Assembly (NCBI GenBank): GCA_964567665.1
Contig: CAZMNN010000020.1
Span: forward strand, 1-46,590
Length of the DNA stretch: 46,590 bases
Direction of reading: 5' to 3'
DNA from: UBA1731 sp964567665
Lineage (GTDB): Bacteria > Verrucomicrobiota > Kiritimatiellia > RFP12 > UBA1067
Positions 40,141 to 46,590 of this stretch are shown piece by piece (within the stretch, counting starts at the first letter, position 1; the number at the start of each line of letters is the position of its first letter). Made by a program: the position numbers and the translations under genes. The notes beneath the pieces were generated by a model. That model worked only from the letters and a program-made list of their open reading frames with translations, was not told the origin of the DNA and made no database searches.

Positions 40141-42681
40141 TTATCTACGCATTTCCAATGACTTGCACTCTATCTCACGCGCAAGGCGAATCCGATGGGC
40201 TTCAATGGATTCCGTGGACTGATTGAAATCAGTCAGCGATTTCATGATGTCATACGGCACGTGCAGCATGGGATTGGATGGATCAAGCCGCTTGAGGATC
40301 GCAAAGTATTCGTAGTCCTCCAGCCCGTCCCGCAGATGGACGATGCGCATGGACTGCACAGGCGCGGCAACTACCGGCGCATCGCCGTGTTCACACGCAT
40401 CCGGCGGATACAGAAGCCGTCCCTCTCCGTTCTGGTCGGGATGGTCGGTCTGCCCGCGCCAGTTGAATACGTCCCATATCAACACGCCGGAGACCCCTGC
40501 CTTCCACGTCTGCCACAGCCAGATGCGCAGCTCCGGCGCGGGATGATCCACGAAGTTGCACACGTATGGTGCTTTCGGATTGTTGCATATGTACCACCAG
40601 AAGCGATCGCCACGCGCACGGGCGGGGTCAAGGCCCGGCGAAGCGAGCATCTGCAGCTGCGGACACCACAGGTTCACCGCACCGTCCAGCTCGACAAAGG
40701 CGGAATGGGACAACGCCGGCAGCATCCGCCTGATGCCAGGCGCATATTTTGCCAGAAAACTGAAGCCATCTTTCACTAAACCATAGTCCTCCGCCCTCGG
40801 CTCGTCGTACACGTAGGCATACGCCATATCCTGCCATCCCTTTTCCCGAAGATGGGCGCCGATTGCCGAAAGATATGCGCCAAGCCTTTTTTCGTAGCGT
40901 GGATCTCCCGGTCTCAGCCCCATGAACTCCGGATCGCTGCGTGATGTGATGTTGCATTCGCCAAGCCCCGGCAGCCACACCTGAAACGCATTGAAATGGA
41001 ACTTTTTAAGGACACGCTCCATTTCGCGGTCATAGGCGCTGAAATCGAAAACCGGCGTGTCGCCGTTCCACGTCACCCGCCATCCATCGAACGGCGCAGG
41101 ATGATACGGTGAGAGATGACATTCGGACATCGCCGCAAGATACCGCTCCATCACATCGCGATGCTCCGGAGTGCCGTTCCCGATGCGGTGCGCCTTGGCG
41201 ACAAGCGAAGCGGTAAGCCCAAACGCCGTCTCGCAGGTCATCCTGTCCGGCAGCTCGAATCCAAACACCTCTACGGACATCGGAACGGATATCCTCTTCA
41301 CCCTCCCGCCTACAGACTTCAGCGTCACATCCACAGCGCCGCGATACAGACCCTTTTTCGTACCCTTCGGCGGCTTCACCGTCAGCCAGAACGGCTGGTT
41401 TTCGTTTGGCTTTACTGATACGGGCCGTCCATCCATAGGCGCAAGCCTGTCCGGCACTGCAATCGGAAGCCCTGCAAAATCCGTTGGATGCCGCACATCC
41501 ACGTAATCCACTCGCTTGACGTCGAACGCCGCCGCCGACAGACGATGACCAGTGGCAGAACAGACGAAATCGTCCCTGAACGAAATCGCGGCATCCGCAA
41601 GCGCAACGTCAGCATTGACGACAAGTTGAACGGATTCCGCCTCGTTCGCTGCTGTGCGGATGGACAGTCCACCGCCCCGCGACTTTGGAGCCGGTCGCGT
41701 CCGCGTCACTTTCCGTCCGCTGTCCGCAGTCCAGAGCCTTATGCCGCCGGACGCCGCAACAAGCGAACCGTAGCTCCCGTCGTCAAAGGCAGAGGGACCG
41801 ACCTCCGCAAACACCTTTCCGTCTTCGCCGCGAAATTCCGTGCTTCCGAACAGACGCGCAGGCTTGCCGTCGACCGTTCCCTTGAGATTGTACTGGGCAA
41901 TCTGCACAGAGCACCCTTCGCCGCCGGAAAGACGCACAAACACCTCATCGCACGGAAACAGCGATTCTGGCAGTTCAGCTTCGACGCACGCATGGGAACG
42001 CACATCGCCCACCTTGATCCAGTTCCGCGCATCCGACGACACCTCTACCGACACCGCGCCGTCGCCGCCGCTCCAGTCGCTCGCCCCGGCAAAGACGCGG
42101 GCGCGGCAGAAACGCCGCCCGGACAGGCTGTGCCTGTACGTCACCGTTGAATTTGGGCTGAACCACCACAGACGTCCGTGCATCCGGCATTCGAACCGGT
42201 GAAGCGGACGCGCCACGTTCCGGCCATCGCGCCCGAACGGGAACGAATACAGGTACTCGTTTCCGTCAAGCCGCTCACCTCCGCCAAGCTCGATTCCGCC
42301 ATACACGGAATGCCGCACAGAAAGCGGAACGACATCAACCTCCTTTATTTCCGCCGAGCCGTTCGGTAGCCACTGTCCGAAATGCAGATTCGCTGAGAAT
42401 GGCCGCCCTCGCGACGGAGTCGCAAACACGCTTGAGCGATGTCGCCACACTCCGCCGCCCGGCTCATCTGCGCCAAGCTCGCAAAAACCAGTCCCGGCGA
42501 TTGCGTGAATCGGCTTGTCCGATCTGACGGAATAGGAAAGCCCATAGACTGAATCCGGCTTAAGCGTCACAGCATCGCGAAGTTCCGCCCTGACAGTCTC
42601 GGATTTTCCGTCCGGCGCTATTGCGAGAGGGCCGCCGTTCGGGAGTGTGATCGCCGCCGCGATGAGGAATGCAGCGTTCAT
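40141..42681 (-). CDS. GH123-like (DUF4091) glycosidase
   Basis: 846 residues. A short hydrophobic start (MNAAFLIAAAI) could be a signal peptide. The first 330 residues form beta modules that look carbohydrate-binding (YNLKGTVDGKPARLFGSTEF). After ESVQLVVNAD and KGTKKGLYRGAVDVTL (the sandwich typical of this family) comes a barrel with FNAFQVWLPGLGECN, AYAYVYDEPRAEDYG (D-E catalytic pair), VNLWCPQLQ, FWWYICNNPKAPYVCNF, GVLIWDVFNWRG and a DUF4091-like end (MRIVHLRDGLEDYEYFAIL). The ATG overlaps the phosphoesterase stop (ATGA). It probably acts on an amino-sugar glycan; not proven. Confidence 0.85.
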   Translation of the reverse strand: MNAAFLIAAAITLPNGGPLAIAPDGKSETVRAELRDAVTLKPDSVYGLSYSVRSDKPIHAIAGTGFCELGADEPGGGVWRHRSSVFATPSRGRPFSANLHFGQWLPNGSAEIKEVDVVPLSVRHSVYGGIELGGGERLDGNEYLYSFPFGRDGRNVARPLHRFECRMHGRLWWFSPNSTVTYRHSLSGRRFCRARVFAGASDWSGGDGAVSVEVSSDARNWIKVGDVRSHACVEAELPESLFPCDEVFVRLSGGEGCSVQIAQYNLKGTVDGKPARLFGSTEFRGEDGKVFAEVGPSAFDDGSYGSLVAASGGIRLWTADSGRKVTRTRPAPKSRGGGLSIRTAANEAESVQLVVNADVALADAAISFRDDFVCSATGHRLSAAAFDVKRVDYVDVRHPTDFAGLPIAVPDRLAPMDGRPVSVKPNENQPFWLTVKPPKGTKKGLYRGAVDVTLKSVGGRVKRISVPMSVEVFGFELPDRMTCETAFGLTASLVAKAHRIGNGTPEHRDVMERYLAAMSECHLSPYHPAPFDGWRVTWNGDTPVFDFSAYDREMERVLKKFHFNAFQVWLPGLGECNITSRSDPEFMGLRPGDPRYEKRLGAYLSAIGAHLREKGWQDMAYAYVYDEPRAEDYGLVKDGFSFLAKYAPGIRRMLPALSHSAFVELDGAVNLWCPQLQMLASPGLDPARARGDRFWWYICNNPKAPYVCNFVDHPAPELRIWLWQTWKAGVSGVLIWDVFNWRGQTDHPDQNGEGRLLYPPDACEHGDAPVVAAPVQSMRIVHLRDGLEDYEYFAILKRLDPSNPMLHVPYDIMKSLTDFNQSTESIEAHRIRLAREIECKSLEMRR

Positions 42682-43652
42682 GTGAAGGTGTACTCGTACA
42701 CCGCGCCCTTGTAGTTTGCGTCCGCAGCATACTGCTTCACGCCAGGCGCGAAATCAACGGAGTACTCTTCGTGGAGATGTCCGCAGATGATCGCCTTCAG
42801 AAGCGGCTGCGTCTTGAGCCAGTTCATCAGGTTCACACGTCCGCTCCAGTTTCCGCACCACGGAACGCCCTGAAGGTATCCGGCGTTTATCTTCTCCTTG
42901 ACAAGCCCCTGCCGTTTGACCATCTGCGCCACCAGCTCTTCTGTGTAGAATGGCATGTGGCAGAGCAGCACGACAGGCAGACCCTTGGCAAACTCCTTCT
43001 TCACCTGCTCGAACTGCCACTCCCCGATGTAGTCGCTGAATCCGCCATTGTCGTACTGGACGAAGTTCACGCCGCCGATGGTTCGCGAAGCGACCGGAAA
43101 CGGATTCGGGAAATGCGGCTCGATCTGTCTGCGCCCAAGTGCGCGTTCCTCTCCGGTGTTGCCGAACTTCATCGCCGGAGCGCCTGGACCCCAGCCATGA
43201 TACTCGTGGTTGCCGGGAGAGAAGAACCAGTCCCGTCCGGCGAAATCGCGCCGCACCATGTCCACGTTCCCGCGTGACGGGAAATCGAACAGGTCTCCGG
43301 TGTGGAAGAAAGGCGCATTCAGCCGCTTCGCATGAAGAAGTGCGGCGGCAAGCCCCGGTATGCCGCCGGCGAATATTTTGCTGCGCGAGAGATACCACTC
43401 CATCGACTTTTCGTCCAACTTCTCGAAATCCTCCGCCGAGACGTATGTGATGTGGCTGTCGCTGGCATGAACCACCTTAAGCGGAGCGGAAAGCCCTATG
43501 TTGACCGTTATCCGTTTCAACTTCATCTGGTTCAGAACCGCCTGCACAGGTTCCGTGCCGCTGCCCTTTGCCTGAACAGCCGCCATCAGCGGACGCAACG
43601 CCGCCGCGACCGCGCCGCACATTCCAAGTTTAGCCATCTCTCTTCTCGTCAT
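42678..43652 (-). CDS. Tat-exported metallophosphoesterase
   Basis: 324 residues. The start MTRREMAKLGMCGAVAAAL is a twin-arginine signal. All five calcineurin-type metal motifs are present: VHASDSHI (DxH), FHTGDLFDF (GDxxD), SPGNHEYHG (GNHE), LLCHMPFY (H) and ICGHLHEEY (GHxH). An exported phosphoesterase could strip phosphate from glycans, lipids or nucleotides. GGAGG lies 10 bases before the ATG. Between the autotransporter-repeat gene (19 bases upstream) and the GH123-like gene (4-base overlap), it is part of one operon. Confidence 0.88.
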   Translation of the reverse strand: MTRREMAKLGMCGAVAAALRPLMAAVQAKGSGTEPVQAVLNQMKLKRITVNIGLSAPLKVVHASDSHITYVSAEDFEKLDEKSMEWYLSRSKIFAGGIPGLAAALLHAKRLNAPFFHTGDLFDFPSRGNVDMVRRDFAGRDWFFSPGNHEYHGWGPGAPAMKFGNTGEERALGRRQIEPHFPNPFPVASRTIGGVNFVQYDNGGFSDYIGEWQFEQVKKEFAKGLPVVLLCHMPFYTEELVAQMVKRQGLVKEKINAGYLQGVPWCGNWSGRVNLMNWLKTQPLLKAIICGHLHEEYSVDFAPGVKQYAADANYKGAVYEYTFT

Positions 43653-43671
43653 GACTCTTCTACCTCCAAAA

Positions 43672-46449
43672 TCATCTCACGACCACAACCATGCCAGGCC
43701 TGTACAGAATGATGCCTGTTTCCGAAACTCGGCACTTCATCCTCGATACAGGCAGCTCATCGCCGTTCGCCACGATTTTCCATTTCGCTATATTATCAAA
43801 TCCGTCCACATCTTTGCGCGTGAGCGGTATCTCAACAGTCGATGCCTTAAGATCGAGGTTCGAGACCTCAAGCGTCCCCTTTTCAGGGAAGATCACGTTC
43901 TTGAACGTCCCGGCACCGCTTGCGTCGACGATGAGGCGTACGCCGGACGGAAGCGCAATCGCCTCTCCGCCAATGACAGCGAGCGTCGCCCCGGCAGCGA
44001 CCGAAACGTTCGTCACGTTCGCCATCGGCACGGGTAATCCGACAGGATGTCCTGCCACCGCCTTTCCTGTCGTATGCGTCATGATGTCGTTTGGCATGCA
44101 GATGGGATTGCCGTTGTTTCCGTTGCCGTACGTTTCCCCGCCGAAGCACCACGAGGTCTGCTGACCACCATACGCCTTGTCACCGCCATCGTAATCGTCC
44201 AGCATATGCCAATTGACGCCGTCGGCACTGCCCTCAAGCGAAAACGCACGGGAATTGCCTGTTTTCGAATATGCCCACTCACCATACTCCAATATGTCGT
44301 ACGAGGCGACTTCAGCGGATGTATCCGTCAGCCGCATGACAACCGAAAACCAGGATGTGGGATCTTCTATGGATGCCTGTCTCCAAGTCGCCTCCCCTTT
44401 AGGTCTGTGGGCCGTATCCCATTTCGTGTCTGAATTGTTGTCGAACATATAGACCATATTCGTTGCGTTATCCGCAAATCCGTCCGTACCGAGTGCAACC
44501 TGCCCTTCCGCGAGCGCCTTCAAGTTTTCCGTCTTCGAGGCCTGAACGCTCTGATATGCAAGACCGCCATTCAGGCGAGCGCCATCGGAGTCGTACAGAC
44601 CAAGCTCAATGTTGCACATCCGCCAATTACTGCGAGTCTGCTTGTGCGTCCAGCGGAAATACGTGAACGGCGCTTCGTGATGACGCAGATTCAACGTTCC
44701 GCCCTTCACGGATATCGAACCGGAAATCTGATTCGTTCCCGCCACAGTCCAGGTGCCGCCGCCATCCTTCACGAGCGAAAGCGTACCGTGTGCATCGGAG
44801 ACATTGAAAAGCCAGGCATCATCGCCATCGCCGTCGAGCGTCAGCATCTTCGGAGCGTCGTTCAGCGTCCGGACGTTCGCCAAGCGCAGCTCACCGCCGC
44901 CGGAATGACGCAGTCGAGCGCTGCCCTTCAACGCTATCGGACGCGAGAAGCACCAGTTCGTCGATGATCCACGATACTCAAATACCGGGTCGGACGTAGG
45001 ATCATTGACCGAGCCAAGCTCAAATGCGTAGTCGACCCGCCGCGAATCGTCAACCTTCCCGGTGTAGTCTTCGAGAAGCTGCGTCGAGTATCCGAGCGAG
45101 CAAAGCGTTCCGGCATCCGCGATCGAGTCGTATGCGAGGGTGCCGTTCTCTACGGCGAACACACCAGCCATTTCCGTACCTGCAACATCGGAGAACCGCC
45201 ATGTGCCTGCTCCGCGCTTGATTATCCGCCAATTGTGGTTCGTGCCGGGATCATCTGTACCGGAATATTTCTTGATAGGCCCGGCGACAACGCACTCGGC
45301 GCTGTTTGAACCCGTAAGGATGAACCGCTGGTTGTACGCATCTCTCATCCGCAATTCGCCTTTGAGCGTAAGGCCGCCGTTCGCGCCGGCGTCAAGGAAG
45401 TTGGGATCCTTGGCCGGTTCGGCATTGCGGTTCGATGCCTGGACGATGAAATCCTTGTCCGTCGTCTCACCGTCGCCAAGATACAGGTAGCCGGCTCCCT
45501 TGTTTCTGTTCCATGCGCGGATGTCGTAATATCCGATGCCGTAATATGTGTAAGTCCCCGCCGACGATTCGGGATCGGATTTCATTCCGATCTTCTTCAG
45601 ACCGATCGCGACGTTCTCAAGAGGTGTACTGGCATCGTCACGCACAGCCATTATGCCCTTGAACGTGTTGTTCACACCAGTGAGGTCGAAGCGTCCGCGC
45701 CCGTTGTGGAGAAGGATGCTTCCGCAAAGCCTTCCGGCGAACTCATGGCTCCATGTGCGGTTGTTGTTCTGGATTTCAAGGAAGCACCCGCTGCTGCATC
45801 CGTTCGTGACAACGCCCTCCCCGACAAGTCCGATCGGCGACGTGAGCGCACTGCCGGCCATGCCGGACGTTTCGCAGGTGAACAGCGTAGCGCCGTTTGA
45901 GACGGCTATCAAATCGTAGTAGCGGTATGTCCAACCCGGAACGGACTGCGGAAGTTTCAAGGTACCCTGCTCGACGGTGATGTCGGTGAAATAGTCGTAG
46001 TGTCCCGATGACGAACCCAGCACAAGCGTACCTGGACCGCGCTTTACGAGACCGCCGAGATACCAGCATTCATAGTCTGCCGAATCCTTGAAGTTGACTT
46101 TCGGGTTCAGCGTCACGACACCATCGGCATCCGGCACCGTCACTACGAAAAAGCTCGACGGCGTAAGCGGCCTTATCTTCTCAAGTGAATTGGCGATTGC
46201 AAGATCGTCTGCGCGGCTGCAGTCGAGGGTGAGTGTGCAGTTTTCGGGGATGGACACCACATCTCCAGTTCCAGGGACGCTGGTGTTCACCGCCGCGACT
46301 GCGGTGTTCGTATAGCTTGCGGCGGATGTCCAGTCCGTCGCACCCGCGACCCACTGGTACTCCGTGCCACCCATGGCGACGTTGGCGAACGGCGTCACGA
46401 CAGGCAAAACCATCGAGAATATCACCGGCATTCTTGTGCGCTTACGCAT
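43672..46449 (-). CDS. Secreted autotransporter-repeat (PATR) protein with F5/8-type-C-like region
   Basis: 925 residues from ATG 46449 (ribosome site GGAGGGAAAG). Signal peptide RMPVIFSMVLPVVTPFANVA. At least three autotransporter-associated beta-strand repeats: LVKRGPGTLVLGSS (about 133-148), IIKRGAGTWRFSDVAG (about 425) and LVKDGGGTWTVAGTNQISG (about 570) leading into ISVKGGTLNL. The region about 600-780 resembles a discoidin/F5-8 type C sugar-binding domain (FTYFRWTHKQTRSNWRMCNI, FDNNSDTKWDT, AFSLEGSADGVNWHML). There is no beta-barrel translocator; the protein ends in a short beta domain. Surface adhesin or carbohydrate-binding role inferred. Confidence 0.8.
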   Translation of the reverse strand: MRKRTRMPVIFSMVLPVVTPFANVAMGGTEYQWVAGATDWTSAASYTNTAVAAVNTSVPGTGDVVSIPENCTLTLDCSRADDLAIANSLEKIRPLTPSSFFVVTVPDADGVVTLNPKVNFKDSADYECWYLGGLVKRGPGTLVLGSSSGHYDYFTDITVEQGTLKLPQSVPGWTYRYYDLIAVSNGATLFTCETSGMAGSALTSPIGLVGEGVVTNGCSSGCFLEIQNNNRTWSHEFAGRLCGSILLHNGRGRFDLTGVNNTFKGIMAVRDDASTPLENVAIGLKKIGMKSDPESSAGTYTYYGIGYYDIRAWNRNKGAGYLYLGDGETTDKDFIVQASNRNAEPAKDPNFLDAGANGGLTLKGELRMRDAYNQRFILTGSNSAECVVAGPIKKYSGTDDPGTNHNWRIIKRGAGTWRFSDVAGTEMAGVFAVENGTLAYDSIADAGTLCSLGYSTQLLEDYTGKVDDSRRVDYAFELGSVNDPTSDPVFEYRGSSTNWCFSRPIALKGSARLRHSGGGELRLANVRTLNDAPKMLTLDGDGDDAWLFNVSDAHGTLSLVKDGGGTWTVAGTNQISGSISVKGGTLNLRHHEAPFTYFRWTHKQTRSNWRMCNIELGLYDSDGARLNGGLAYQSVQASKTENLKALAEGQVALGTDGFADNATNMVYMFDNNSDTKWDTAHRPKGEATWRQASIEDPTSWFSVVMRLTDTSAEVASYDILEYGEWAYSKTGNSRAFSLEGSADGVNWHMLDDYDGGDKAYGGQQTSWCFGGETYGNGNNGNPICMPNDIMTHTTGKAVAGHPVGLPVPMANVTNVSVAAGATLAVIGGEAIALPSGVRLIVDASGAGTFKNVIFPEKGTLEVSNLDLKASTVEIPLTRKDVDGFDNIAKWKIVANGDELPVSRMKCRVSETGIILYRPGMVVVVR

Positions 46450-46482
46450 TGTCACTTTCCCTCCTTTAGCTCGTGACTGCAC

Positions 46483-46510
46483 AATATACCATAAAATGCT
46501 TTTTTTTTTT
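46483..46510 (-). promoter_or_regulatory. Promoter with A-tract, autotransporter-repeat operon
   Basis: Extended -10 TGGTATATT (46483-46491) with a run of eleven A (minus strand, 46500-46510) ending 8 bases upstream of the TG, the same spacing as at 40058-40084. Predicted start 46476. Confidence 0.55.
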
Positions 46511-46545
46511 CATTACAAACTTTTCAAAAAAGCCATCCCGCAGTT

Positions 46546-46554
46546 TGCCATAAT
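46546..46554 (+). promoter_or_regulatory. Possible divergent extended -10 at the right edge
   Basis: TGCCATAAT on the plus strand; an ATG at 46576 could open a gene that runs off the window. Too little coding sequence is visible to judge. The rest of 46511-46590 shows nothing clear. Confidence 0.3.
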
Positions 46555-46590
46555 AACGGACACTCTCGAAAAACGATGGGGGCGTCCGCC

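Noticed and set aside
1..46590. tRNA genes, CRISPR arrays, transposases or prophage
   Set aside because: No cloverleaf sequence, no regular repeat-spacer series and no transposase, integrase or phage structural frames were recognised on either strand.

Overview
The window reads as a chromosomal segment of a GC-rich, anaerobic, glycan-degrading bacterium of the PVC group, most likely Kiritimatiellota (Verrucomicrobiota sensu lato). This is an inference from gene content. An oxygen-independent ribonucleotide reductase with its activase (nrdDG), a 2-oxoacid:ferredoxin oxidoreductase, a V-type ATPase subunit and QueH all point to anaerobic life. Many secreted TIM-barrel glycosidases, Tat-exported proteins and an autotransporter-repeat protein without a beta-barrel are typical of that group. 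I see no tRNA, rRNA, CRISPR array, insertion sequence or prophage.

Layout. 1-4.1 kb (+): the end of a GTP-type PEP carboxykinase with a terminator, then tgt, yajC, a LysM/YkuD-like protein that lacks the catalytic motif, and a CE15-type esterase. 4.1-9.8 kb (+): serine acetyltransferase plus DEDDh exonuclease, then a Tat-exported TIM-barrel protein, a lone V-ATPase subunit B and a KOR beta-gamma fusion. rarA (-) converges on the KOR gene with a coding overlap. 11.1-16.1 kb (+): a GHL10-like secreted glycosidase, a membrane-anchored squalene-cyclase-repeat protein, a membrane coiled-coil protein and a NYN nuclease with a zinc ribbon. This is the best candidate here for an uncharacterised multi-protein system. 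From 16.1 kb to the end every confident gene is on the minus strand: purC-ybaB-recR; a purH-like gene, DUF3127, prmC, GH31, yggS; nrdD-nrdG-queH-folB-methyltransferase; tkt, SDR, eda, coaB, secreted protein; and a glycan block holding an autotransporter-repeat protein, a Tat-exported phosphoesterase, two GH123-like enzymes, a TSCPD protein and a GH71-FGE-fold fusion.

How the genes fit together. Secreted enzymes (CE15, GH31, GHL10, GH71, GH123-like) would release sugars and uronates. The SDR (D-mannonate oxidoreductase type), KDPG/KHG aldolase and transketolase fit uronate and pentose catabolism. KOR and PEPCK fit anaerobic central metabolism. Tgt and QueH are both queuosine-tRNA steps.

A recurring regulatory signal is an extended -10 promoter of the form TTTRTGGTAYAAT, usually without a good -35. 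It lies in front of at least ten genes. In three cases (serine acetyltransferase, rarA, the secreted protein at 30452) the predicted transcription start falls on or within two bases of the start codon, which suggests leaderless mRNAs.
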